A stretch of DNA of 64,000 bases from an uncultured SAR86 cluster bacterium (GCA_902540995.1 CACBOY010000001.1:62001-126000), one strand, 5' to 3'; numbered from the stretch's first letter, positions 49,865 through 60,242 are shown. The notes: generated by a model not told the origin, from the letters alone. Numbers and translations: made by a program.

Positions 49865-51273
49865 TAATTGATTCCGCCTTTAGTTAATTTTGCTGGATTT
49901 AATAATTTTTGTAATTTAGCTTTTGATATGTTCGTTTCCTCCAGAGCAACATCGATTATTGCTCTGTCTTCCTTATAGGCTTTCTTTGCTATAGCTGCTG
50001 CTTTTGCATATCCGATGATGGGGTTTAAAGCTGTAACCAAGATAGGATTTTTATCCAAAGATACTTGAATTGATTTTTGATTTACTTTGAAAGTTTTTAT
50101 GGCTTTAGAAGCCAAAACATTCATGCCGCCACTTAAAATATTGATGCTCTTTAAAAGGTTATATGCAATTACAGGCAGCATCACATTAAGCTGAAAGTTA
50201 CCTGATTGTGCGCCAACACTTATGGCAACATCGTTTCCAATAACATCAGCAGCAACCATTGCCACGGCTTCTGGAATGACTGGGTTAACCTTACCTGGCA
50301 TGATACTGCTTCCGGGTTGTAAAGCTTGAAGTTCAATTTCTGATAAGCCTGCCAAAGGACCGCTGTTCATCCAACGGAGATCATTTGAGATTTTTAATAA
50401 AATGGTTGCTAAGTTTTTGAGCTCTCCAGAAACTTGAACAGCGGTATCTTGAGCACTTAACTCATGAAAAAAATTTTCGCTTGGGACATTTATACATTTT
50501 CCTCCACTTAACTTATTCAATTCTTGAGCAAATAGCTTTGCAAATCTAGGATGAGCATTAATACCTGTTCCGACTGCAGTCCCGCCTAAAGGCATCTCCA
50601 GCATTCTGGTTTCTAAGAACAAAAGAGTTTTTTTTGAATTCTTTAATTGAGCTACCCAAGCAGAAAGTTCTTGATGAAAATCTAATGGCATTGCATCCAT
50701 CAAATGAGTTCTTCCTGTTTTTATCAAACCTTTCAAAGAATTTCCTTTTTTTTCAGTAACCTCAATAAGTTTATCCAATGCAGGAAGAAGTTTTTTAGTC
50801 AGATCCATATGAGCGCTTACCTTTATTGCAGTTGGAATAACATCGTTACTGCTTTGACTCATGTTTACGTCGTCATTAGGATCAACTTGTGTTTTAGCAA
50901 ATTTGCTTGCTAAATTTGCTATCACTTCATTGGCGTTCATATTTGAGCTTGTCCCCGAGCCTGTTTGAAAAACATCTATCGGGAATTGATCATTATGTTT
51001 GCTCTGCCAAACCTCTTTTGCAGCTTTTGATATAGCGTTGGCCTTCTTAGAAGACATAAGACCAAGTGATTTATTTGCTCTGGCAGCAGCATCTTTAATA
51101 ATACCTAGTGAACCGATAAATGAATTAGTGAAAGGAAAATCCATTTTGATTCCGCTGATGGGGAAATTATCAATTGCTCTTTGGGTTTGTGCTCCATATA
51201 AAGCGGAATTAGGAACGTATACTTCTCCCAAGCTATCTTTTTCTATTCTGAAACCTTTTCTTTTCTTGGGCAT
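49864..51273 (-). CDS. fumC: Class II fumarate hydratase
   Basis: GAQTQRAIDNFPISG, SGTSSNMNANEVIANLA, PGSSIMPGKVNPVIPEA. Confidence 0.95.
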   Translation of the reverse strand: MPKKRKGFRIEKDSLGEVYVPNSALYGAQTQRAIDNFPISGIKMDFPFTNSFIGSLGIIKDAAARANKSLGLMSSKKANAISKAAKEVWQSKHNDQFPIDVFQTGSGTSSNMNANEVIANLASKFAKTQVDPNDDVNMSQSSNDVIPTAIKVSAHMDLTKKLLPALDKLIEVTEKKGNSLKGLIKTGRTHLMDAMPLDFHQELSAWVAQLKNSKKTLLFLETRMLEMPLGGTAVGTGINAHPRFAKLFAQELNKLSGGKCINVPSENFFHELSAQDTAVQVSGELKNLATILLKISNDLRWMNSGPLAGLSEIELQALQPGSSIMPGKVNPVIPEAVAMVAADVIGNDVAISVGAQSGNFQLNVMLPVIAYNLLKSINILSGGMNVLASKAIKTFKVNQKSIQVSLDKNPILVTALNPIIGYAKAAAIAKKAYKEDRAIIDVALEETNISKAKLQKLLNPAKLTKGGIN

Positions 51274-51351
51274 AATTTTTTTATTAAAATGGAATATAAA
51301 TTGTACAAAATATTAAGTTAGAATATCGAAGAATTTTAAGGAGAAGATGAA

Positions 51352-52173
51352 ATGTCAGACGAAAAAGAAATAAAATTACCTATCGACACTTCTTTAGGAA
51401 AACTGCCTCAGAAAACTAAAGGTTCCATTGTTCCGGTTGAATGTAAAACCATGGAAGAAATAAGAAGACATCAGTTAGAGAGACTTGCTGCAGGTTTTAG
51501 GATGTTTTCTCATTTTGGATATGACGAAGGGATTGCAGGACATATAACTTTGAGGGATCCAGAGTACCCTCACTATTTTTGGGTAAATCCTTTTGGAATG
51601 CATTTCGGTCAGATATGTATATCTGATTTGATTTTGGTAGACAGAGAAGGAAATATTGTCCAAGGCGAAGATAAGATGCTTAACACTGCGGCTTTCGCTA
51701 TTCATTCCAGACTCCATGAGGCAAGATCAGACGTAAATGCTGCTGCACATTCTCATTCAATGTATGGAAAATCATTTTCCACTCTAGGCAGACTTTTAGA
51801 ACCTATTACTCAAGATTCTTGTGCCTTTTATGACGATCACGTTTTATTCGATGATTATACTGGAGTTGTTTTAGAGACTGATGAAGGAGATAGAATCGCG
51901 GAAGCTCTAGGAGACAAAAGAGCAGCTATTTTAAAAAATCACGGTTTGCTGACAACTGGTGAATCTGTAGATGCAGCTCTATGGGCATTTTTATCAATGG
52001 ACAGGTGCTGTCAATCTCAACTTCTCGCTGAAGCTGCAGGTCAAATGGAGAGAATTTCTGACGACGTTGCAAAGTTAACAAAAACACAAGTTGGTACAGA
52101 AATGGCAATGTGGGCTAGTTTTCAGCCTTTATATGACTTAATGCTTGAGAAAGACGATAGTTTTTTGAATTAA
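51352..52173 (+). CDS. Class II aldolase/adducin family protein
   Basis: FGYDEGIAGHITLRDPEYPHYFWVNPFGMHFGQI, AAHSHSMYGKSFS, AILKNHGLLTTGES. Confidence 0.9.
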   Translation: MSDEKEIKLPIDTSLGKLPQKTKGSIVPVECKTMEEIRRHQLERLAAGFRMFSHFGYDEGIAGHITLRDPEYPHYFWVNPFGMHFGQICISDLILVDREGNIVQGEDKMLNTAAFAIHSRLHEARSDVNAAAHSHSMYGKSFSTLGRLLEPITQDSCAFYDDHVLFDDYTGVVLETDEGDRIAEALGDKRAAILKNHGLLTTGESVDAALWAFLSMDRCCQSQLLAEAAGQMERISDDVAKLTKTQVGTEMAMWASFQPLYDLMLEKDDSFLN

Positions 52174-52193
52174 ACCCTTAAGATTCTTTCCAA

Positions 52194-53297
52194 ATGCCAG
52201 AAATTTTTCAGCCTTTCTATTTGGCTACATTTTCTTTTTTATTTTTCATAAGTCTAATTATTCATTTTTTATTTAGAATAATTTTAAGGAGACTAAAAAT
52301 AGTCGACGTACCGGACGGAGAAAAAAAGAAACATAGAATGTTAGTCCCCATCTCTGGCGGAATATCAGTCATGGCTTCTTTGGTTGTTATTGGATGCCTT
52401 TATTTAATATTAAGTTATTCACAATTTTTAGAAATCTTTTTTGAAACGGAATCTCTTAAACTTTCATCTTGGAATCTAGATATTCAAACAGGATTATTAT
52501 TTGGAATGACCGGGTTGATTGTTGCCGCTGTTTCATTCTTTGACGATGTTTTGGAACTGCCCGTATGGTTTAGATTTATGACCTTGATTTTATGCTCTGG
52601 AATAGTCATCGGAGTGACTGATCTAAGTATTACTTCACTAGGAAATCTTTTAGGTTTTGGGGAAATAAAGTTAGGCCCTATTTTTAGTCCGATTTTCACA
52701 ATCTTTTGTGTGGTAGGAGTAGCAAATGCTTTCAATTGGATTGACGGCTTGGATGGCCTTTTTTCAACTCAAGTTTTAATTGTATCTACTGCAATATTTT
52801 ATTTTAGTGGAGGAAACGGTATTTTCTTTGCAATATTTTTATTAGCTTTCATGCCATATCTAATGATGAATTTAAGTTTTTTTGGGAAGAAAAATAGAGT
52901 TTTTATGGGAGATCATGGCTCTATGGCCATTGGCTACACAACCGCATGGTTCTTGATAAGTGCTGCTGAGTTTGAAGTGATTAGCCCCATGACAGCTCCT
53001 TGGCTTATAGCTTTAGTTCTTTTAAATGCTTTAAGAGTTATGTTCAAAAGAGCACTCCTCAGGGTATCTCTCTACAGATCAGATAGAGAACATATTCACC
53101 ATTTCTTTTTAGATAATGGCTTTTCAAAAGGTCAAAGCCTTATTATTGTTACCTTGATAAGCATCTTTCTGACTTTAATTGGAATACTGTTTGAAATTTA
53201 TGAATTATCAGAATACTTATCTTTTTATTTCTTCATCTCAGCTTTTATCATTTGGAGTTTTTTTAGTTCCAGTATGAAAGAAAGATTTAAGAATTAA
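52194..53297 (+). CDS. Undecaprenyl-phosphate N-acetylglucosaminyl 1-phosphate transferase-like (MraY/WecA family)
   Basis: VDVPDGEKKKHRMLVPISGGI, FFDDVLELPVWFRF, NAFNWIDGLDGL, FMGDHGSMAIGY, DREHIHH. Confidence 0.88.
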   Translation: MPEIFQPFYLATFSFLFFISLIIHFLFRIILRRLKIVDVPDGEKKKHRMLVPISGGISVMASLVVIGCLYLILSYSQFLEIFFETESLKLSSWNLDIQTGLLFGMTGLIVAAVSFFDDVLELPVWFRFMTLILCSGIVIGVTDLSITSLGNLLGFGEIKLGPIFSPIFTIFCVVGVANAFNWIDGLDGLFSTQVLIVSTAIFYFSGGNGIFFAIFLLAFMPYLMMNLSFFGKKNRVFMGDHGSMAIGYTTAWFLISAAEFEVISPMTAPWLIALVLLNALRVMFKRALLRVSLYRSDREHIHHFFLDNGFSKGQSLIIVTLISIFLTLIGILFEIYELSEYLSFYFFISAFIIWSFFSSSMKERFKN

Positions 53298-53301
53298 AAA
53301 A

Positions 53302-53901
53302 TTATTTTGAAAGAAGCTCTTCAATTTGCCAAAGAGTATCTTTACCAAAAAACATCTCATCGTCGACAAAAAAAGTAGGAATACCAAATACTCCTCTTTC
53401 TACAGCTGCCTCGGTATTTGAAATTAGTTTGGCTTTTACTTCTGGGTCTTGCATTTGAGCCATTAACTTTTCACCATCAAAACCTGATTCTTCGTAAGCC
53501 GCTTTTATAACTTCAGGATCATCCATTTTTTTTGGCTCTTCCCACATATGGACTAAAACTTTGTCAATATAATCTTCTAAGTAACCATCCATTTCAGCTG
53601 CTATAGCTCCGCGGATAATTTGAAGGCTTATAACTGGAAAATGAGGGTTCATTTTAAAGGCATTTAATTCATGTCTTTCAATGAATCTCTGCATTTCTAA
53701 GTTTTGATACTCGTTCTTGTTTTTTACGCCAAAAAATTGCTCCATTGGCGGTTTATTGTTAGTTGCTTTAAAAATTCCTCCAAGTAAAACAGGAATGTAG
53801 TTGACTTCTACATCGTAATTTTCTTTAATTTTTTGAATTACTTTGTGGCTCAAATAAGCATTTGGGCTAGCAAAATCAAAGTAAAAATCTATTTTTTTCA
53901 T
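53302..53901 (-). CDS. 2-hydroxychromene-2-carboxylate isomerase (DsbA-like fold)
   Basis: DFYFDFASPNAYLSHKV, GVFGIPTFFVDDEMFFGKDTLWQIEELL. Confidence 0.9.
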   Translation of the reverse strand: MKKIDFYFDFASPNAYLSHKVIQKIKENYDVEVNYIPVLLGGIFKATNNKPPMEQFFGVKNKNEYQNLEMQRFIERHELNAFKMNPHFPVISLQIIRGAIAAEMDGYLEDYIDKVLVHMWEEPKKMDDPEVIKAAYEESGFDGEKLMAQMQDPEVKAKLISNTEAAVERGVFGIPTFFVDDEMFFGKDTLWQIEELLSK

Positions 53902-53904
53902 TTC

Positions 53905-55689
53905 TTACTCTCCTTGTAAACATTTTTCATTATAAAAAGAAATGGCATCTTTTTCATAGGCATTTTGGACCAAATTATTTAGAAATTTACATTTGGTTTT
54001 ATTTTTTTTGATTCTTGAATCTGCATATAATCTTTTAAATTCATCAATTCTTCTTAATTCAAAATCGCTCATGACTATGCCTTGATCGTTTTGAGAGTCT
54101 AAGGTCAAAAATTTTTCACCTGACTTGGACCAAGAATTCCATTTTGGCAGGTTATTGTCTCTACCTTTTCCAGGATCCCCAGAGTAGGCAAATTCAGCCC
54201 AATAAGATTGCATGGCAATGGATAATCTGATGGCATCTGGAAGATTTTCATCATTAAACATAAATCTTTCAATTCCAAGAAGCTTCATAGTTCCTGTAAC
54301 AAAAGGTATTTCCATAGCATGAGCTGCTCCAAAGATTTTTGAAAAATCCATCCATAGCAACTTTCCTTGCTCATCCCAATCAAATCTATAAGCAAATACA
54401 TCTTTTTTGCCTGAAGCGATCATGTCTCTTGCAGGGTTATCGACAGCTGATATTTTCCAATTATTTGAAGCATATTCAGCTGTTAAGTCATACATCTCTT
54501 GATTACGAACAACGATTAATCTATTGAAAAGACTAGTTGAGTAATCTGATTCCATAGCAGCAAAAAGTTTTGTTTCGTCTCGATTGGTGCCAAAGATTAC
54601 TGGTACGTCGTTGAAAAAACTTTTTCTGGAAAATTGCATGCCTCGCTTAGGAATGACGTAACCATCGCTCAAAACCCTTGGAATCATTTTTTTTCCTACT
54701 TGTTTGGATTTATCTATTGCTTTGTAAACTTTAAAGATCTGACCTAAATCTAATCCTTGCATTTGCTCTAAGAGTTTGAATTCATTCATTGAATCTTGGG
54801 CAATGTTTGCTTCAAACAAATCTTTAGAGCTTTCAGAAGAAACTAATAATTTACTAACAACTTCTTTTGAAGAGGTTAACAAAGAAGATTCTTTATTATC
54901 AAAAAATTTAGATGCTTCTTTTAAATCAAAAGTATTTGTAGCCCCGCTTTGAGAAATTGCTTTATGAAAAAGGCCTTTTGCAAGAGGAGAACTAAGCAGA
55001 GCAAAAACATTATGTCCGCCAGCAGACTCTCCAAATATAGTGACGTTGTCCTTATCCCCGCCAAAATCTTCAATATTTTGTTTTACCCACTTCAAAGCCA
55101 TAATTTGGTCAAGTGTTCCAAAATTTCCTGATTTGTCTTCTAAATTATTAGATGTTGCAGCAAAAGCTGGGTGATAAAACCAACCTAAGAAGCCCAGTCT
55201 GTAATTTATAGAAACAACGACTAGGTCATGAGCGGATGCTAATTTACTGAAGTCATATGAGGCTGCCTCTCCTGAAGTATTACCACCTCCATGAATCCAA
55301 AACATAACTGGGAGTTTTTTATCTGAACTTATTTTTTTTGGAGTAAAAATATTTAGATAAAGACAATCTTCTGATCCAGTATATTCACCATTACCACCTC
55401 TATCCAAAGAGATAGAAGGAACCTGAGGACATGCATCGCTAAATTTAAAAGCCTTAACTTTTTCCTTTTGTTTAGTTAGAGCTCTCGGAGCTTTCCACCG
55501 CAAACTGCCTTGAGGAGGCTCGGCATAGGGAATACCCAGCCATTGATAGCTATTTTTTAGTTCGATACCAACATATTTATCTGAGATTGAAGAAATAAGT
55601 TTAGTTTCTTCAAGATTCTCTTTTTTTGTTGCATCTATGGCACAAGCCGAGATAAAAATCGTTATAAATAAAAAAGAAATTTTTTTCAT
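53905..55689 (-). CDS. Carboxylesterase/lipase family lipoprotein
   Basis: Lipobox ISACAIDA; GNFGTLDQIMALKWVKQNIEDFGGDKDNVTIFGESAGGHNV. Start at MKKISFLFITI preferred over the longer track ORF. Confidence 0.9.
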   Translation of the reverse strand: MKKISFLFITIFISACAIDATKKENLEETKLISSISDKYVGIELKNSYQWLGIPYAEPPQGSLRWKAPRALTKQKEKVKAFKFSDACPQVPSISLDRGGNGEYTGSEDCLYLNIFTPKKISSDKKLPVMFWIHGGGNTSGEAASYDFSKLASAHDLVVVSINYRLGFLGWFYHPAFAATSNNLEDKSGNFGTLDQIMALKWVKQNIEDFGGDKDNVTIFGESAGGHNVFALLSSPLAKGLFHKAISQSGATNTFDLKEASKFFDNKESSLLTSSKEVVSKLLVSSESSKDLFEANIAQDSMNEFKLLEQMQGLDLGQIFKVYKAIDKSKQVGKKMIPRVLSDGYVIPKRGMQFSRKSFFNDVPVIFGTNRDETKLFAAMESDYSTSLFNRLIVVRNQEMYDLTAEYASNNWKISAVDNPARDMIASGKKDVFAYRFDWDEQGKLLWMDFSKIFGAAHAMEIPFVTGTMKLLGIERFMFNDENLPDAIRLSIAMQSYWAEFAYSGDPGKGRDNNLPKWNSWSKSGEKFLTLDSQNDQGIVMSDFELRRIDEFKRLYADSRIKKNKTKCKFLNNLVQNAYEKDAISFYNEKCLQGE

Positions 55690-55779
55690 AGGAACTATTA
55701 AAAGGATTTTTTGAATTCTAAATAAAATTATATAGTAAAATTTAATTATTAAACTTAATAAAACAATATAGGAAGAAAC

Positions 55780-56997
55780 ATGCAAATTTCACCGATACCT
55801 ACTTTATCTGATGATATTAATGATATTAGGACAAGGACAGCAAATATAGTTGCTGAAAAAATTATTCCTAATGAAAGAGAAATTTATTCAAAAAGCGAAA
55901 ATTCTGCTTCAGTTAGAAAAGAAATAAGAGAACAAGTAAAGAAAGAAAAATTGTGGGCACCTCACCTTCCAGAAGAATATGGTGGTATGGGTATTGGTTT
56001 TATGGCTCATGCTTACATGAATGAAATCCTTGCATGGTCACCACTTTCTAACAGACTTTTTGGTGTTATTGCTCCTAACTCTGGAAATCAAAAAGTACTT
56101 CTTAAATATGGCTCTGAAGAACAAAAAAAGAAATGGCTTGAACCTTTGATTGCAGGAGAAATGGAATCAGCATTTTCTATGACTGAGCCTGATAATGCAG
56201 GATCTGACCCAAGATCTATTCAAACTACTGCAAAAAAGGAAGGTGATGAGTGGGTCATTAACGGGCACAAAGTTATGACTTCAAACGGAATCAAGGCAGA
56301 TTTCGCAATCGTAATGTGCAGAACAGAAGAGGAAGGAGAAGATGGCGAGGTTAATTCTCGAATGACCCAGATAATTGTCCCTACTAATACACCTGGATTT
56401 AATGTCATTCGTTCGGTTCCTATTTGGGGACATACAGGAGGAGATCACGTTGAAATTAAATATGAAAATGTCAGAGTTCCAGTAGAGAATCAACTGGGTG
56501 CGAGAGGAACTGGACATGCTGCAGCCCAAGATAGATTAGGTGCTGGAAGAGTCTTTCATTGCATGAATAGTATTGGTCAAATGTGGAGAGCTTTCGATCT
56601 AATGCTGCAAAGGACTATTACAAGAGAAGTTCATGGCGGCAAGCTTGAGACAAAGCAATTGATTCAAGGCTTTATTGCAGATTCATACATTGATATTCAA
56701 ACTGCAAGATTAATGACAATTCATTGTGCTGAAGTAATGGATAGTGAAAATGATCCTAGAGTCGATATTTCAGCAATAAAAATTTATGTTCCTGAAGCCA
56801 TGCATAGAGTTGTAGATCGAGCTATTCAAGTTTACGGTTGGAAAGGAGTGTCTGCTGATCTGCCTTTATTTGGAATGTATCAAGGAGCTAGAACTCTTAG
56901 ACTGGCTGATGGTCCAGATGAAGTTCATAGAATTTTAATAGCAAAGCAGGTGCTAAAAAAATATCACCAAGGACTATCTTGGGACTTTGGAATTTAA
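55780..56997 (+). CDS. Acyl-CoA dehydrogenase family protein (ACAD10/11-like)
   Basis: AFSMTEPDNAGSDPRSIQTTAKKEGDEWVINGHKVMTSNG, YQGARTLRLADGPDEVHRILIAKQVLKKY. Confidence 0.92.
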   Translation: MQISPIPTLSDDINDIRTRTANIVAEKIIPNEREIYSKSENSASVRKEIREQVKKEKLWAPHLPEEYGGMGIGFMAHAYMNEILAWSPLSNRLFGVIAPNSGNQKVLLKYGSEEQKKKWLEPLIAGEMESAFSMTEPDNAGSDPRSIQTTAKKEGDEWVINGHKVMTSNGIKADFAIVMCRTEEEGEDGEVNSRMTQIIVPTNTPGFNVIRSVPIWGHTGGDHVEIKYENVRVPVENQLGARGTGHAAAQDRLGAGRVFHCMNSIGQMWRAFDLMLQRTITREVHGGKLETKQLIQGFIADSYIDIQTARLMTIHCAEVMDSENDPRVDISAIKIYVPEAMHRVVDRAIQVYGWKGVSADLPLFGMYQGARTLRLADGPDEVHRILIAKQVLKKYHQGLSWDFGI

Positions 56998-57446
56998 GCT
57001 TTTATTATTTTCGCTTCCTTAGCTATATTATCTTTAAGAAAATCCTTCTGAGAACCTTCAATTTTTACCAGTTTTAAACTGGATGATGCGGTAGCAATTA
57101 TTTCACCATCTTGATGTAGCTCTGCACAGGCAAACCCAATCGATTTTCCTAATTTAATAATTTTTGACTTACAGTCTAATTGTCCTGGTCTTCCTGCAGC
57201 CAAAAATGAGACATTTATATCAATCGACATAGGTGTGTAGATAAAATCAGTCAATTCCATGACTAAGAAAGCCATACATGAATCCATCATGACCGTAGTA
57301 AAACCACCCTGAATGATCGTCCCATTTGAATGACAAATGTCTTCAGTAGCTAGAAATGACATTTTTAGAGACTGAGATTTGAAATTGATCTCCAACACTT
57401 TCCCAGATAACTGTTTCATATATTCAGGGGTATTATCTTTTTTCAT
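56994..57446 (-). CDS. PaaI-family (hotdog) thioesterase
   Basis: CHSNGTIIQGGFTTVMMDSCMAFLVMEL, start at MKKDNTPEYM. Confidence 0.8.
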   Translation of the reverse strand: MKKDNTPEYMKQLSGKVLEINFKSQSLKMSFLATEDICHSNGTIIQGGFTTVMMDSCMAFLVMELTDFIYTPMSIDINVSFLAAGRPGQLDCKSKIIKLGKSIGFACAELHQDGEIIATASSSLKLVKIEGSQKDFLKDNIAKEAKIIKA

Positions 57447-57450
57447 TTTT

Positions 57451-58842
57451 TTATTTTGAAAAGTTAGAAAAAGCCTCAATAGCCTTTTTTCTTGATTCTT
57501 TTAGATCTACTAAATGATTACTATACCCTAGGTCATTTCTTTCATCAGGTGATGGGTCGTGGATATTTTTTACAGATGATATTTTAGGAATCCATTTTTT
57601 TATAAAATCTCCTTTTTTATCGAATTTTTCAGATTGAGTAATGGGATTAAAAATCCTGAAATATGGTGCAGCGTCGACACCCGTTGATGCGCTCCACTGC
57701 CAGCCACCATTATTGGAAGCAAAATCTCCATCAATCAAATTCTGCATGAAATATTTTTCACCCTTTCGCCAATCGATTAGTAAATTTTTTGAAAGATACA
57801 TCGCAACTATCATTCTTAGCCTGTTATGCATCCAGCCGGTTAAATTTAGCTGTTTCATTGCAGCATCAATTATCGGAACTCCAGTCTCGCCATTGGACCA
57901 AGCAATAAAATGATCTTGATTATCTGACCATGGAAACTCATCATATTTCTCTGAAAAAGATAAATTTTTACTAACTCTTGGATTATGAAAAAGAATGTAT
58001 TTATAAAATTCTCTCCAGATGATCTCATTTACCCAAGTCTTGACTCCATCTTCTTCTTCTGAGAGTTTTTCAAAAACCTCAAAAAGACATTGCTTTGAAG
58101 ATAAAACTCCTGAAGAAAGATAAGGCGAAAGCGAACTTGTTCCATCAATTGCAGGAAAATCTCTTTTTTCTTTATACACAAGTATTTTCTGGTCAATAAA
58201 TTCATTTAATTTATCTAGCGCATACTCTTCCCCAACTCTATAAAGATCTAAAATTTTTTTTCTTTCTTCATTTAAAGGAATGTTTTCAACTTCGTCGCTT
58301 TCTTGAGTCATTTTCTTTTGTTTTTTTGGTAAGCCTAATACTTGAAGTTTATTTACTAAAAGCTTTGATCTAAAAGCTCTTGAAAATGGTGTAAATACTT
58401 TAAAAAATGTGTTGCTTTGAGTTTTAATACTTTCAGGAAGAAAAACAGAGGAATCAAATGAGTTAAGCTTCTTGTTTAAACTGACTAACTCTTTTTCTAG
58501 ATTTTGGTCTCTATTTATTTCATTGATTCCATATTCTTTATTAATGAATACTTCATTTATATCATTATTTTTTATGTACTCAATAATTTTTTTATTCTCT
58601 TCGTCTATTCCTTCAGCGTGTATGACTTTTAGAGATATGTTGAGCTCGGCAAATTTTCTAGAAATATTTTTTAGATTATCAATTTGAAAAGCAATTTTTA
58701 AATTACTTTCATTGTGACTTTCCCATTTTTTAGGATTGTGAATAAACATAGCTACTAAAGACTCGCCATTTTCGGCAGCATAAAAAAGAGCGGGATTATC
58801 TCTTACCCTAAAGTCTGTATTAAAAATAAATAAATTAGTCAT
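57451..58842 (-). CDS. Deoxyribodipyrimidine photolyase / cryptochrome family
   Basis: WNEIIWREFYKYILFHNPRV-type pattern, MHNRLRMIVAMYLSKNLLIDWRKGEKYFMQNLIDGDFASNNGGWQWSASTGVDAAPYFRIFNP. Confidence 0.95.
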   Translation of the reverse strand: MTNLFIFNTDFRVRDNPALFYAAENGESLVAMFIHNPKKWESHNESNLKIAFQIDNLKNISRKFAELNISLKVIHAEGIDEENKKIIEYIKNNDINEVFINKEYGINEINRDQNLEKELVSLNKKLNSFDSSVFLPESIKTQSNTFFKVFTPFSRAFRSKLLVNKLQVLGLPKKQKKMTQESDEVENIPLNEERKKILDLYRVGEEYALDKLNEFIDQKILVYKEKRDFPAIDGTSSLSPYLSSGVLSSKQCLFEVFEKLSEEEDGVKTWVNEIIWREFYKYILFHNPRVSKNLSFSEKYDEFPWSDNQDHFIAWSNGETGVPIIDAAMKQLNLTGWMHNRLRMIVAMYLSKNLLIDWRKGEKYFMQNLIDGDFASNNGGWQWSASTGVDAAPYFRIFNPITQSEKFDKKGDFIKKWIPKISSVKNIHDPSPDERNDLGYSNHLVDLKESRKKAIEAFSNFSK

Positions 58843-58907
58843 ATTATGGTGACAAGACGATGTGTATAGTTGCGCCCAACATAAAATTTAACACACATCA
58901 TCTCGCC

Positions 58908-58943
58908 AAAAAAAGCGAGCCTTTTATGGGGAAAAGACTCGCT
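58908..58943 (-). terminator. Intrinsic (Rho-independent) terminator
   Basis: Minus strand AGCGAGTCTTTT-CCCCAT-AAAAGGCTCGCT then a 7-T run (first T shared with the stem): 12-bp stem with one G-U pair. Confidence 0.8.
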
Positions 58944-58990
58944 GAATCCAGATTTAGGAGAGTTTCTTTGGGAGAAAATGAAAATCTGAA
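58908..58990 (-). ncRNA. Candidate small RNA with anti-Shine-Dalgarno loops and terminator (5' end uncertain)
   Basis: Minus strand TTCAGATTTTCATTTTCTCCCAAAGAAACTCTCCTAAATCTGGATTCAGCGAGTC...: CAGATTT/AAATCTG stem enclosing TCTCCC and CTCTCC motifs, then the terminator. Confidence 0.4.
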
Positions 58991-59051
58991 TAAATGTATG
59001 ATATATAAATAAAATTTATATTGGGTTATAAAATACTTAAATTTAGTTATA

Positions 59052-60242
59052 TTAAGAAAGCTCTTTAAAGGTGATCCCCGCTTTCATTAACCTGCTTATT
59101 AGGGGATTACCTAGTCCTACAGCTGAAGTTAAAACTCCTCCAAATTCATTACCAAATGGTAAATCATCTGAAAAAGCTAAAGTTAAGGCTGATTCACAAA
59201 CCATTTTTGAGGTAGATTTGTAACCTGGATCTCCAGAACCATAGATTTCAAAACGTTTCTCTCCACCATCCTGAAGTTTTGCTACAAAAAGGCCTCTAAA
59301 CCAACCATTATCTCTTGTCTCCTTGTCGGGACCTTCTCCTGGTTTAGGAAGAAATGGTCTCACTAGACGACGAAGAGGAGTTGCTATTACTAAAAAAGCA
59401 GAAATTAAGACAAAAGAAGTTATTCTAGCTGCAGCCTTGGAAGAATAACTGCCTAATTCTTTAAAAGTAAAATCTTTGCCATATGATTTTTGATTTAAAT
59501 CAAACAATGCTGCACTTCTTCGAACAACTCTTGTGTTAGCGAAAGCCATTAGTCCCATCCCTGAAAATTCATTAGTTCCAGAAATTGGCTTTACAGAAAA
59601 ATCGTCAGAACTATTTCTTCTTTGAATATCAGATACCGTATCTTCAGGGTTTAATAAAAAAGGGTCTCGCATCTCTTTTGGAAGAGGTCCCATGGTAAAC
59701 ATTGTTTCAGTTGTGCCTCCACTAGCTCCACCTTTTGCAGAATGATAAACAGTTACATGAGAAATTGGTTTTTCAGATCTAGTAACTGAAAAATAAACGC
59801 CCATATCAGAGGGGATTGAATCATAGCCGCACGAAGGAATTATTCTTGTTCCATCCAACGCAGCTTTCTCATGAAATCTATCTATCAATCCTTTTACCCA
59901 GTGATTTTCTCCAGTTATATCTGTGTAATGGGTTTTGCACTCCACACAAGCCTCCACAACTTTTGTACTATATCTTGCAAAAGGTCCTGCAGCAGACAAG
60001 ACAACTTTAGTTTGTTTTACAAAGTTTTGTATTGCCTCATAGTCTTCTGAATCAGCAACAAAAATATCACAATCTAAATTCAACTCGGCTTTTAAATTTT
60101 CTAACTTTTCTTTATTTCGACCTGCTATAGCCCAATTAAGATCTGGATAATTAGAATGATAGTATTCGGCACAAAGTTTTCCTGTAAAACCTGTCGCTCC
60201 ATACAGGATTATTTGATATTTCTTTTCTTCCATGAGCTTCAA
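59052..60242 (-). CDS. Saccharopine dehydrogenase-like NADP-binding (trans-acting enoyl reductase) family protein
   Basis: IILYGATGFTGKLCAEYYH, VLSAAGPFARYSTKVVEACVECKTHYTDITGE. Confidence 0.88.
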   Translation of the reverse strand: MKLMEEKKYQIILYGATGFTGKLCAEYYHSNYPDLNWAIAGRNKEKLENLKAELNLDCDIFVADSEDYEAIQNFVKQTKVVLSAAGPFARYSTKVVEACVECKTHYTDITGENHWVKGLIDRFHEKAALDGTRIIPSCGYDSIPSDMGVYFSVTRSEKPISHVTVYHSAKGGASGGTTETMFTMGPLPKEMRDPFLLNPEDTVSDIQRRNSSDDFSVKPISGTNEFSGMGLMAFANTRVVRRSAALFDLNQKSYGKDFTFKELGSYSSKAAARITSFVLISAFLVIATPLRRLVRPFLPKPGEGPDKETRDNGWFRGLFVAKLQDGGEKRFEIYGSGDPGYKSTSKMVCESALTLAFSDDLPFGNEFGGVLTSAVGLGNPLISRLMKAGITFKELS

